A stretch of DNA of 64,000 nt from assembly GCA_035636095.1 (NCBI GenBank), contig DASPZU010000009.1, forward strand, positions 1 through 64,000, read 5' to 3'. The notes beneath the pieces are model-generated. The model made no database searches. It was given only the letters and a program-made list of their open reading frames with translations, and had not been told where the DNA came from. This document shows, in pieces, positions 1 to 7,510 of the stretch; the first letter of the stretch is position 1; each line of letters opens with the position of its first letter. The translations under genes were made by a program, and so were the position numbers. Source of the DNA: Gp7-AA10 sp035636095. Lineage in GTDB: Bacteria; Acidobacteriota; Thermoanaerobaculia; Gp7-AA8.

Positions 1-223
1 TCTCGCCCACGTCGTACAGCGTGCAGATGTGAGGATGATTGAGCGACGAGATCGATTTCGCTTCCCGCTCGAAGCGCTGCGCGAATTCCGGTGGAACGAT
101 CTTGATGGCGACGTTGCGATCCAACCGCGTGTCCCGCCCCCCCCACACCTCCCCCATCCCGCCCGCCCCGATCGGCGCGACGATCTCGTACGGCCCGAGG
201 CGGCTGCCGGAGGAAATGGCCAT
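1..223 (-). CDS. Ser/Thr protein kinase, N-terminal fragment (cut by window edge)
   Basis: This is the first 74 residues of a Hanks-type serine/threonine kinase; the rest lies left of the window. The ATG at 223-221 opens the frame. The glycine-rich ATP loop IGAGGMGEVW is at residues 18-27, the ATP-binding lysine sits in VAIK (about residue 41), and FEREAKSISSLNHPHI follows as the alpha-C region. The start resembles the two other kinases in this window (27017-28396 and 53016-55709), which are membrane-anchored with extracytoplasmic C-terminal domains; whether this one is cannot be seen. It lies downstream of the aldo/keto reductase on the same strand, 69 bases away, with a hairpin between, so it is probably a separate unit. 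Confidence 0.85.
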   Translation of the reverse strand, partial: MAISSGSRLGPYEIVAPIGAGGMGEVWGGRDTRLDRNVAIKIVPPEFAQRFEREAKSISSLNHPHICTLYDVGE

Positions 224-255
224 GAGATGTGGCCAGATTCTATGGCTTCGGGGGT

Positions 256-282
256 CATTCCGAGCGCTAAACGCTCGGGATG
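256..282. repeat. Intergenic hairpin between aldo/keto reductase and kinase
   Basis: Arms CATTCCGAGCG (256-266) and CGCTCGGGATG (272-282) pair with one G-T wobble around the 5-base loop ctaaa. It lies just past the reductase stop codon on the minus strand. No T-run follows on either strand, so it may be a dispersed palindromic repeat rather than an intrinsic terminator. Confidence 0.6.
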
Positions 283-292
283 CCATCGTCCC

Positions 293-1258
293 CTACGCTC
301 CGCGATAGACGCGGCGGACCCATGCCGCCTCATCCAGCGGCAGCGGATCGCCGACTCTGCTCGCTGCCTCGACCTGTTTTGGATTGCGCTGGCCGAGCAG
401 AACCGTGGCGGTCGGATTTCCGGTCAGGAGCGCGCCGATCACGGCGTGCAGAACCGGCTCCTGGCGATCGGGAAACCGCTTTCGCATCTCCTCGTTCGCC
501 AGGCGCATGCGCTTGATGAAAGCGGCGTCGCGAAATTCCGGGATGCCGCTGCGAAAATCACCGGTCGGGAACGGGTGCGGCTGATCGTATTTGCCCAGCA
601 GCAGCCCATGTTTGAGCGGTGAGAAGAACGCCACGCCGAGGTCGTGCTCATCGACCCAGCGCTTGAGACCGCTCGATTCGTAATCATCGTCGATCAGATT
701 CCGATACGGCTGCACGACGTCGGGATCGACGCGCTCGATGAAACGCATGATCTTCGATGCGTCCCAGTCCGACAGACCGATGAAGCGAATCTTTCCTTCC
801 TCATGAAGCTTTCGCATGGTCGCGAGAGCGTCGGGGAAGTACTGATCGTTGGGACCGAAATCGCAGTGGTGGAAGTAGTACAGATCGAGCCGATCGGTGC
901 GCATGTTTCGCAGCGATCGTTCGCACTGCGAGCGCATGAACTTCGCATCGTAGAAATGTTTCGACGGCCCCTTCACCCAGCCGAATTTCGAGGCCAGGAA
1001 GATCGCATCGCGCGGCACCTCCCCGAACACCTGTCCAATCAGCTCCTCGGCGTGACCGTTGCCGTAAGCGTCGGCAGTGTCCCAGTGCGTGATGCCGCAG
1101 CGGTATGCGGCCATCAGCGCCTCCTTGGCCAGGCCATCGTCGTGGCCGCTCCAGCCGACCGACGCCCCTTCGCTGACATTGGGGCCGCCATGACCCCATG
1201 TGCCCAGCGACACGGTCGGAACGCGAGTATCGGTGCGGCCGAAGCGGATGGTGCGCAT
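293..1258 (-). CDS. Aldo/keto reductase
   Basis: A 321-residue NADPH-dependent oxidoreductase of the aldo/keto reductase superfamily, expected to be a cytoplasmic TIM barrel. The catalytic tetrad is visible: Asp60 and Tyr65 in HWDTADAYG, Lys91 in ASKFGW and His130 in YYFHH. The C-terminal cofactor region reads TVLLGQRNPKQVE. Length and motif order fit the family. Physiological substrate cannot be read from sequence; the family reduces varied carbonyl compounds. The ATG at 1258 is preceded by a palindromic repeat that fills the whole gap to the next gene upstream, so its promoter must lie inside that repeat or further up. Confidence 0.9.
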   Translation of the reverse strand: MRTIRFGRTDTRVPTVSLGTWGHGGPNVSEGASVGWSGHDDGLAKEALMAAYRCGITHWDTADAYGNGHAEELIGQVFGEVPRDAIFLASKFGWVKGPSKHFYDAKFMRSQCERSLRNMRTDRLDLYYFHHCDFGPNDQYFPDALATMRKLHEEGKIRFIGLSDWDASKIMRFIERVDPDVVQPYRNLIDDDYESSGLKRWVDEHDLGVAFFSPLKHGLLLGKYDQPHPFPTGDFRSGIPEFRDAAFIKRMRLANEEMRKRFPDRQEPVLHAVIGALLTGNPTATVLLGQRNPKQVEAASRVGDPLPLDEAAWVRRVYRGA

Positions 1259-1261
1259 GTT

Positions 1262-1338
1262 GAGTGTCCTTCTCCCGGAGGGGGCCCCTCACCCGGCGCT
1301 TCGCGCCACCCTCTCCCCGCTGCGCGGGGCGAGGGATC
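1262..1338. repeat. Dispersed palindromic repeat, CCCTCTCCCCGC family, copy 1
   Basis: This GC-rich stretch with nested inverted repeats (CACCCGGCGC ttc GCGCCACCCTC, then CCCCGCtgCGCGGGG) fills the junction between the aldo/keto reductase start and the TPR protein stop. The same order of blocks occurs reverse-complemented at 25075-25160, and a shortened version sits inside smc at 36568-36614. It is REP/MITE-like by structure; no transposase is seen. Confidence 0.75.
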
Positions 1339-1345
1339 TTACCAA

Positions 1346-2901
1346 TCACAGATCCTCGATGCGCAACGCCGCGCCGTGCCAATATTTTTTGTATCGTGCG
1401 GCGGCCGTCTCCGATGGCTTGTTCAGTCTTCTCTGCGCCTCTGCCAGCCCGAAGAGCGAACGCGGATTGTTCGGATTGCGTTTCAAATCCTCGCTGAATA
1501 CTTTCTCGGCTTCACCGAATTGGCCCGCGCGCATCAAGGCTGCGCCGAGCGTCTCGCGTGCCGGATAGAACCAGTCGGGCGGCTCGTCGTAGTCGAGAGC
1601 GTCTTCTGATTCGACGGCGCGTTGATATGCGCGAATTGCTTTTGTCCGATCGCCTTTCGCTTCCGCAATCCTGCCGTCGAGGATTTCCACCGCCACTTTT
1701 GCGATTTCCTTTGGCGAATTCTGGAACACGCCGGGATCATCGCCGAGGGTCTTGCGGGCATTTTCGAACTCCACCTGTTCGCGTTCTGCTGCCGGCACGT
1801 CGCCAAGCTGTGCGAATGCAACCGCACGCGCGAAGCGGGTCAGGGTGGTGACATCGGACCGGCAGTCGCCATCGGCGCGCGAATGACATCGCTCCACTTG
1901 CCGAAGCGCGCGAGGATGAGAAGTGGAGTGGCGGCCGCCGACTCGAGCATCGGCATCTCTTTCGCCGCCGCGGTGGCGTTGGTGCCGAATTCGTCTCCGA
2001 GGCGTTTGGCATCGGCGAAGCGGCCTTCCATCGCGTACGACGCCGCACCGAACTGCAGGTTGTGGTTGTAGTACATCAATGGATAGATCCCTTCGTTGCC
2101 GTGCTTCGCGAAGAATTTGCGATCGGCGGAGGCCGCACTCTCGTTCGCCTTCGCAGCGCCGGCGTAATTTCCGGTCCGATGGTAGATGTGCGCCGGCATG
2201 TGAACGAGATGTCCCGACGCCGGCGCGAGTACGTTGAGACGATCCGCCGCTTTGAGGGCGCGCTCCGGATGCGGCGATGCCTCGACGGCGTGGATGTAGT
2301 AATGATTCGCCCCCAGATGCCGCGGATTGCGCCGCAGCACGGACTCGAGGACTGCCACGATCTCCTCGGTCTGCGGCGCCGGCTTCCCTTCGTGCGACCA
2401 GAATTTCCACGGGCGCAGATCCATCATGCTCTCGGCGTAGAGCGTCGCGATGTCGAGATCGTCGGGATATTTTTTCGAGAGCTCCCCCATCGCCTGACTG
2501 TAGTCGGCGGCCAGCTTCTTCAGATCGGCATTCGGATCGTTCGAGTATCGCTTCGCGAGAACCGCGATCACGTCGCGTTCTTTCGGTGATGCCTGCTTCT
2601 TCAACGCCGATTGCACGGCCTCGTACGCCTGCTTTTCGCGATCGGGATCGACGTCGAGATTGATGTTGGGTCCGAGCGCCAGAGCGACGCCCCAGTCCGC
2701 CATTGCCAGGTTCGGATCGCGTTGCGCCGCCTCCTGGAACGACTTGACGGCCGCCTCGTGGTTGAAACCGTAGAGGTACGCCATCCCCTGATCGAAGCAC
2801 CCCTGTGCCTCCGTATTTTTCGTACTGACAGCAAAGTGGACCTTGCCGAGGCCGGGCTCGATTGCGGCGACCACGAGGATCGCCAGGGTTGGAAAAAACA
2901 T
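1346..2901 (-). pseudogene. Secreted TPR-repeat protein, interrupted by a one-base frameshift
   Basis: A signal peptide (MFFPTLAILVVAAIEPG) is followed by TPR-like helices in two frames. From 2901 to about 1862 the first frame encodes the N-terminal ~350 residues and then hits a stop at 1842-1840. The C-terminal ~165 residues (from about DVTTLTRFARAVAFAQ to ALRIEDL, stop at 1348-1346) continue in another frame. Adding one base near 1855-1862 would restore a protein of about 517 residues. This is either a real null allele or a sequencing/assembly deletion; both halves keep sensible protein sequence, which suggests a recent or artefactual event. The start at 2901 is chosen for its GAGGAG ribosome-binding site. 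The gene is divergent from the TetR regulator. Confidence 0.75.
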
Positions 2902-2941
2902 GAACGACTCCTCCGTTTTTTGCGTGAATCTTAACTTGGCC

Positions 2942-2970
2942 TTGACAATCTGTCCCGGCTGAATGAGCAT
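2942..2970 (+). promoter_or_regulatory. Candidate sigma-70-type promoter of the TetR gene
   Basis: A perfect TTGACA (2942-2947) is followed after 17 bases by GAGCAT (2965-2970), a weak -10 with three of six consensus bases. The -10 lies inside the palindromic operator, so a bound regulator would block RNA polymerase. This is inferred from spacing and sequence only. Confidence 0.45.
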
Positions 2971-2977
2971 TCATTCA
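2960..2977. promoter_or_regulatory. FadR-type palindromic operator
   Basis: TGAATGAGCATTCATTCA has perfect 7-base arms (TGAATGA / TCATTCA) around four bases. It matches the form of the operator known for Bacillus FadR, a TetR-family repressor of fatty-acid degradation. It lies 3 bases before the ATG of the adjacent TetR-family gene and in the gap shared with the divergent TPR gene, so autoregulation and control of both genes are likely. Confidence 0.75.
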
Positions 2978-2980
2978 GTC

Positions 2981-3589
2981 ATGGCTCGGCAGTCCCTGGC
3001 CAGGTCCGAGGTTTCTCGGCCACAGAGCAAACGGGAGCGGATCCTCCGCGCGGCGACCGACGTCTTCGCGCAACGCGGCTATTTCAACGCCAAGGTCTCG
3101 GAGATCGCCAAGGCCGCCGGCGTTGCCGATGGCACCATCTACCTCTATTTCGACGGCAAGGAAGATCTGCTGACCAGCATCTTCCGGGAGCACACGCGCA
3201 ACTACCTGCAGTCGCTCGAGCGGGACGTCGCCAACGTCATCCGCCCCGAGGAGCGGATCCGCATCGCGATCCGCCATCATCTCGAGACGCTGGGGCGCGA
3301 TCGGTCGCTCGCCATCGTCGCGCAGGTCGAGCTGCGACACAGCCTCAAGTTCATGGCGCTGCTGTCGCACCAGGAAGTCGCCGACTACCTCAACATCCTG
3401 CGCAAGATTGTCGAGCAGGGTCAGGCCGACGGCGTTTTCCGCCGCACTCTGCATCCGCAACTGGTCGCGAAGGCAATCTTCGGAATCGTGGACGAGATGG
3501 TGACGTCGTGGATCTTGTCGGAAAAGGACTACGCGCTCGACGATCAGACCGACGAGGTGGCGGAGCTCGTGCTCAACGGGTTGCTGTGA
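2981..3589 (+). CDS. TetR-family regulator, FadR-like
   Basis: A 202-residue repressor with an N-terminal helix-turn-helix (about residues 18-64, KRERILRAATDVFAQRGYF ... GVADGTIYLYFDGKEDLL) and a C-terminal ligand-binding helical domain. The FadR-like operator directly upstream suggests an acyl-CoA effector and control of fatty-acid metabolism; the fatty-acid desaturase 0.5 kb away fits the theme but has no copy of the operator at its own start. I chose the ATG at 2981 because an earlier in-frame ATG at 2963 lies inside the operator. Effector and target list are inference. Confidence 0.85.
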   Translation: MARQSLARSEVSRPQSKRERILRAATDVFAQRGYFNAKVSEIAKAAGVADGTIYLYFDGKEDLLTSIFREHTRNYLQSLERDVANVIRPEERIRIAIRHHLETLGRDRSLAIVAQVELRHSLKFMALLSHQEVADYLNILRKIVEQGQADGVFRRTLHPQLVAKAIFGIVDEMVTSWILSEKDYALDDQTDEVAELVLNGLL

Positions 3590-3595
3590 GCCGAT

Positions 3596-4054
3596 TTAGT
3601 CGCGATTCAAGTCCTCGTAAAACTCGCGAACGCATTCGTCGCAGATCGTCGCTCCGCGACCGGTGATCACAGTCTTGACCTGCGGAGGAAGCTTTCCGCA
3701 GAAATTGCATTGATGGCCGCGCCAGACTTTCTTTTCATGCGCCTTCGCCTCGGCGCGGGTCACATGAGCGTTTACCCACGCGCTTCGAATTCCTGGATAC
3801 ATGCGCTCGGCACGACGCAACGCCTCGGCGACCGTACGAAATCCGCTCGATGTACCGACCACATTCCATTCATCATCGCAGTGTTGCAACCAAATCCCGT
3901 CGCCGTAAAGTGATTCAACGACGACTAATTTTGACATGCGCCCTAACTCTCTGCCGTCGATCAGCAGATGGGTTCGGCCCGAGAAACGTACAGGTGGTTT
4001 GGTAACCGCATAACGAAGGACGCGGGCGCCGTCGAGGACAGGTGGAGGTTTCAC
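3596..4054 (-). CDS. Small protein with C-terminal ClpX-type C4 zinc finger
   Basis: A 152-residue protein. Its last ~45 residues hold a C-x2-C-x18-C-x2-C zinc finger (CNFCGK ... ICDEC) very like the zinc-binding domain of ClpX, here without any AAA+ ATPase. The N-terminal two-thirds (VLRYAVTKPP ... DGIWLQHCDDEWNVVG ... RAERMYPGI) is an uncharacterised domain. The GTG start at 4054 overlaps the desaturase stop as GTGA, giving translational coupling; an internal ATG at 3937 (MSKLVVVES) would drop conserved-looking sequence. In ClpX this domain dimerises and binds adaptors and substrates, so an adaptor or decoy role is possible, but that is inference. Confidence 0.75.
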   Translation of the reverse strand: MKPPPVLDGARVLRYAVTKPPVRFSGRTHLLIDGRELGRMSKLVVVESLYGDGIWLQHCDDEWNVVGTSSGFRTVAEALRRAERMYPGIRSAWVNAHVTRAEAKAHEKKVWRGHQCNFCGKLPPQVKTVITGRGATICDECVREFYEDLNRD

Positions 4055-5040
4055 TCCGTCGCTGTAGCCGGCGATGCGGTCGGCGGCACGTCTTCCCAGT
4101 CGCTGTGCGGCAGGCGGTTCAGAATCAGCCAATTCCAAACCAGCTCGCCGTAGCCGTGCGTTTTCATTCCGCGCTTTTCGTAAAACGGCATCAATAGCTT
4201 CTGCAGCCGCGGAAGGTTGTAGAACGGAACGCCCGGGAAGTAGTGATGCTCGAGATGGTAATTCGAGAAGAGAAAGACCGGGTCCCAGAACCATGAGCCC
4301 TTCACGAGCGTGGCCCACTGCGCCGGATCGTCGGGATTGATGTCGTAGTGCTGGCCGAGGCGATTCAGAGCAAACGCGATCGGGAAGACAAAAAAGACAG
4401 GCACGACGTAGAGCTTGAACGCGATCCAGGGCCCACCGATGACGGCGACCGCCGCGAGAATCGCGAGCTGAAAGAGGATGGTCGCGATCCGCTCCCTCGC
4501 GATGAGTTTCTGCAGCTCCGGTTCATACGAGACGGTCTCTTTTTTCGCCGCCCGAAAGTAGATCGGAAACAGCGCCGGCGTGAAATAGAGCGCCTTCAGC
4601 CAACGCACATTTTTCTTCGGGGAGAGGTAATGGCGCTTGGGATCCTCCTCCGGAGATCCGAGGCCGGCGTGGTGGTCGAGGTGCCAGCGGATGAACTGCG
4701 ATGCCGAGATTCCGCTCGGCATCGCATAGAGCAATCCCAGGAAGCGGTAGATCCGATCGCTGTTGACGGTCAGGACCGCGCGGTGAACAACCTCATGCAG
4801 CAGGACGGTGAAATCGAAGACCGCGAAGCCCGCCATGAACGCAAACGGCAGCCACAAATACCACCGATCGAAATGGACAATCGCGAGTGCCGAGGCGGCG
4901 ATAACCGCGAAGTTCAGGAAAGCAATCAGCGCGTGCAGCCACGGCCGCTTCTGGTGCAGCGCGCGCAGATCCTCGGCCGACAATTCGGCGGCCAGGTCGC
5001 GCTTCAATTGCTGCGCGTGATCAGCATAATAGGAGGGCAT
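4051..5040 (-). CDS. Membrane fatty-acid desaturase
   Basis: A 329-residue di-iron membrane desaturase that introduces double bonds into acyl chains. The three histidine boxes are present in order: HEVVH (about 82-86), HLDHH (about 120-124) and HLEHHYFP near the C-terminus. Four or more hydrophobic segments surround them. The ATG at 5040 has AGGAG-like sequence only weakly placed; a TTG nine bases upstream falls in an octamer repeat and is less likely. The stop overlaps the GTG of the ClpX-type zinc-finger gene, so the two are probably made together. Substrate position and acyl carrier are not visible. Confidence 0.9.
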   Translation of the reverse strand: MPSYYADHAQQLKRDLAAELSAEDLRALHQKRPWLHALIAFLNFAVIAASALAIVHFDRWYLWLPFAFMAGFAVFDFTVLLHEVVHRAVLTVNSDRIYRFLGLLYAMPSGISASQFIRWHLDHHAGLGSPEEDPKRHYLSPKKNVRWLKALYFTPALFPIYFRAAKKETVSYEPELQKLIARERIATILFQLAILAAVAVIGGPWIAFKLYVVPVFFVFPIAFALNRLGQHYDINPDDPAQWATLVKGSWFWDPVFLFSNYHLEHHYFPGVPFYNLPRLQKLLMPFYEKRGMKTHGYGELVWNWLILNRLPHSDWEDVPPTASPATATE

Positions 5041-5041
5041 A

Positions 5042-5065
5042 CCCGACAACCTGACAACCTGACCA
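5042..5065. repeat. Octamer tandem array (3 units) between desaturase and DUF488 gene
   Basis: Three units, CCCGACAA, CCTGACAA and CCTGACCA, lie directly upstream of the desaturase start. There is no inverted arm. It belongs to the group of short-unit junction arrays seen at 9802, 25982, 29448, 40914, 52975 and 55708. Confidence 0.7.
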
Positions 5066-5085
5066 CCCCTGCATTTTATTCAGCC

Positions 5086-5598
5086 ATGCGCGTCTACACC
5101 ATCGGACACTCGACGCGTTCCCTTGACGAGCTGATCGGACTCCTTCGGGAGCACGGAATCAAGCGTCTTGCCGATATTCGCCGCTTTCCGGGGTCACGCC
5201 GCTATCCTCATTTTTCGAAGGAATCGCTCTCGAAATCGCTTCCGGAGGCGGGCATTGCGTACGTACATGTCGCGGAGCTCGGCGGGCGCCGCGATCCGCT
5301 GCCGGACTCGCCAAACACGGCCTGGCGCAACGGTCAATTTCGAGGCTATGCCGACCACATGGCCACTGCTGAGTTTCAGGAGGCGCTGGACCGATTGCTG
5401 GTGTCCGATGTTCCGACCGCGATCATGTGCGCGGAGGCCGTCCCGTGGCGCTGCCATCGCAATCTGGTTGCGGATGAGTTGACGCGCCGCGGACACGAAG
5501 TGGTTCACATCCTCGGCCCCGGCGCAAGACAACGCCACGCGATGAACCCGGTGGCGCAGGTGGTCAACGATCATCTGGTGGATCCCTCGTCATCATGA
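5086..5598 (+). CDS. DUF488 family protein
   Basis: A 170-residue protein with the family's hallmark start YTIGHSTRSLDELIGLLREH, the LADIRRFPGSRRYPHF segment and the C-terminal CAEAVPWRCHRNLVADEL. The conserved Cys and His/Arg in CAE..WRCHR resemble a nucleotide or nucleic-acid binding site, but no biochemical activity is firmly established for the family. The last residues and stop codon fall at the left end of a dispersed palindromic repeat (5588-5656), suggesting the element landed at the gene end. Confidence 0.85.
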   Translation: MRVYTIGHSTRSLDELIGLLREHGIKRLADIRRFPGSRRYPHFSKESLSKSLPEAGIAYVHVAELGGRRDPLPDSPNTAWRNGQFRGYADHMATAEFQEALDRLLVSDVPTAIMCAEAVPWRCHRNLVADELTRRGHEVVHILGPGARQRHAMNPVAQVVNDHLVDPSSS

Positions 5599-5656
5599 GT
5601 CGCGAGACGACGAAGGATCTCCGTTGACGAGATCCTTCGCTTCGCTCAGGATGACG
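5588..5656. repeat. Dispersed palindromic repeat, GAAGGATCTC family, copy 1
   Basis: Inner arms CGAAGGATCTC (5611-5621) and GAGATCCTTCG (5629-5639) enclose cgttgac. Outer arms TCATCATGA and CTCAGGATGACG extend the hairpin. A close copy lies at 20796-20871, where the inner loop is ctttgac. The element supplies the stop codon of the DUF488 gene. Confidence 0.8.
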
Positions 5657-5663
5657 GCCCGAA

Positions 5664-6638
5664 ATGCTGGTCCTCCACGATCCACTGCGGCAGACCGATC
5701 TTCCGCGCGGCTGCATCGCCACCATCGGCAATTTCGACGGCATGCACATCGGCCATCAGGCGATCATCCGCGGCGTGGTGGAGCAGGCGCGAGCAACGCA
5801 GCGACCGTCGGCAGTCATCACGTTTCATCCCCACCCGCTTTCGATCGTTGCGCCTGACCGGGTCCCGAAACAGATCCTGACGCTGTCCCAGAAGGAGGAG
5901 CTTCTCCGGGCCATGGGCGTCGACGCGCTGCTGATCATCCCGTTCACGCACGAGTTTTCGCGATGGACGGCCGATCGCTTCATCCACGACTTCCTCGTTT
6001 CGGCGCTCCAGGTGAAAGAAGTGCGCATCGGACGCGACTTCTGCTTCGGTGCGGGACGCGAAGGAAATCTCGAGAAGTTGCAGGCGGCCGGGGCGCGGCT
6101 GGGCTTCGCGGTTCAGGGCGTCGACGAAGTCCGTATTCGCGGTATTCGCGTTTCCAGCTCCATCGTGCGCGATGCCATCACGAAAGGGGCGATGCGCGCG
6201 GTCGCTCTGGCGCTCGGCCGCACGTATTTCATCGACGGACGCGTGGTGACCGGACGGCGGCTCGGGCGCAAGATCGGATTCCCGACCGTCAACATCGATC
6301 CGGCCAACGAGCTGCACCCCGGCGGCGGCGTTTACGTGACGACTTCCCGTTTCGAGAGTTTCGCGCGCTCGTTCGAAAGCGTCACCAACATCGGAGTACG
6401 GCCCACCTTGTACGAGAACTATGCGCTAACGATCGAGAGTCACATCCTCGATTTCGACTCCAACGTCTACGGCGACATGGTCCGGCTCTATTTTCATCAT
6501 CTGCTGCGCCGCGAGCAGCAGTTCCGTTCGGCCCTCGAGCTGAACAATCAGATCCACCTCGACATCGAGCGGTCGCGGCGGTACTTCGCGCGGCATCCGG
6601 TTCGCTTCAACGAGATCGGAGTCCGAACGCAGCCGTGA
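5664..6638 (+). CDS. ribF: Bifunctional riboflavin kinase / FAD synthetase
   Basis: A 324-residue enzyme that phosphorylates riboflavin to FMN and adenylates FMN to FAD in the cytoplasm. The N-terminal nucleotidyltransferase domain carries GNFDGMHIGHQ (22-32) and the ITFHPHP motif; the loop VSSSIVRDAI matches the family's SST/SR switch. The C-terminal kinase domain has GRKIGFPTVNI and TNIGVRPT, then ESHILDFDSNVYGD. It heads a three-gene overlapping run with a membrane protein and lptD, an unexpected partnership that may only reflect shared housekeeping expression. Confidence 0.95.
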   Translation: MLVLHDPLRQTDLPRGCIATIGNFDGMHIGHQAIIRGVVEQARATQRPSAVITFHPHPLSIVAPDRVPKQILTLSQKEELLRAMGVDALLIIPFTHEFSRWTADRFIHDFLVSALQVKEVRIGRDFCFGAGREGNLEKLQAAGARLGFAVQGVDEVRIRGIRVSSSIVRDAITKGAMRAVALALGRTYFIDGRVVTGRRLGRKIGFPTVNIDPANELHPGGGVYVTTSRFESFARSFESVTNIGVRPTLYENYALTIESHILDFDSNVYGDMVRLYFHHLLRREQQFRSALELNNQIHLDIERSRRYFARHPVRFNEIGVRTQP

Positions 6639-7510
6639 CTGATCCCGTCTTTGCTCTGGTCCTGATCGTCTCCGCGGTCGCGAGTCTGCTGGCGGTGCGC
6701 CTTTTCAAAACGCTCGACAGCAATCTCGACGTTTGGATGACGCCACTGGTCGCGGGCGTCGCAAGCGGCGTACTTCTGCGATTGATCGGGATCGCTTCGC
6801 CGTACGCCATTGCCATCGTGCTGACCCTGGCAGTCCTTTACGTGCGTCTGACCGGTCACGAGAGTGAACCGATCGACGGTATGTTGCTGGGCGCCGCCTG
6901 CGGAGCGACCGCCGCAATCGCGCTCGTCATTCACAGCGAGACCGAATGCCGCGTGGTCGCGGAGTGTCTTCTGGCCGGAGCGGTGGCCGGTTACGGAACC
7001 ACCTTCGCGGCCTTTCATGTGACCGACCGGCTCCGCCAGCTTCTGATCGACGCGGCAACAGCCGTGGCCGCAATCGGTGTGGCGTACATTCCGCATTTCA
7101 TTCGCGACGACCGCGCCAGCGCCATGGCCGCCGTGATCCTCGTGCCGCTGATCGCCTTGGTCACCGTTTTCCAGCAGTGGCCCGACGTGCGCGCGGAATT
7201 GAGCCACGAAGCGGCCCTCGGCTTCGTCAAGGACACCGACATCCGCCGCACCGCCCACCCACTCCTCCGCCTGGGGAGCGGCGGGTGGGCGGATCGCAGA
7301 GCGCACCGCGAATTCGTGCGCCTCGCCAACAAGATCGCCTTGCGCAAGCGGCAGCAGCGAAACCGTCCCGACGACATCGCACGGCTCTATCAGGTGGAGA
7401 TCATCAAGCTGCGCATGCAGATTCAGGAGATGAGCAGGATCGATCGCGATGTCGTGACAGCATCGAATTCCGCCAAAGTTCGGTCGGATACAATGGCTCA
7501 CAGCAAATGA
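6635..7510 (+). CDS. Polytopic membrane protein with cytoplasmic helical tail
   Basis: A 291-residue protein I cannot assign to a named family. The first ~190 residues contain about six hydrophobic segments (VFALVLIVSAVASLLAV, VAGVASGVLLRLIGIA, AIAIVLTLAVLYV and others). The remaining ~100 residues are charged and helical, ending in LYQVEIIKLRMQIQEM, a short coiled coil. The GTG start overlaps the ribF stop as GTGA and its own stop overlaps the lptD start as ATGA. Position directly before lptD suggests an envelope role, but nothing in the sequence proves it. Confidence 0.8.
   Translation: MTDPVFALVLIVSAVASLLAVRLFKTLDSNLDVWMTPLVAGVASGVLLRLIGIASPYAIAIVLTLAVLYVRLTGHESEPIDGMLLGAACGATAAIALVIHSETECRVVAECLLAGAVAGYGTTFAAFHVTDRLRQLLIDAATAVAAIGVAYIPHFIRDDRASAMAAVILVPLIALVTVFQQWPDVRAELSHEAALGFVKDTDIRRTAHPLLRLGSGGWADRRAHREFVRLANKIALRKRQQRNRPDDIARLYQVEIIKLRMQIQEMSRIDRDVVTASNSAKVRSDTMAHSK

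Noticed and set aside
5588..5656. Rho-independent terminator for the DUF488 gene
   Set aside because: The hairpin is strong but no T-run follows, and a close copy at 20796 marks it as a dispersed repeat.
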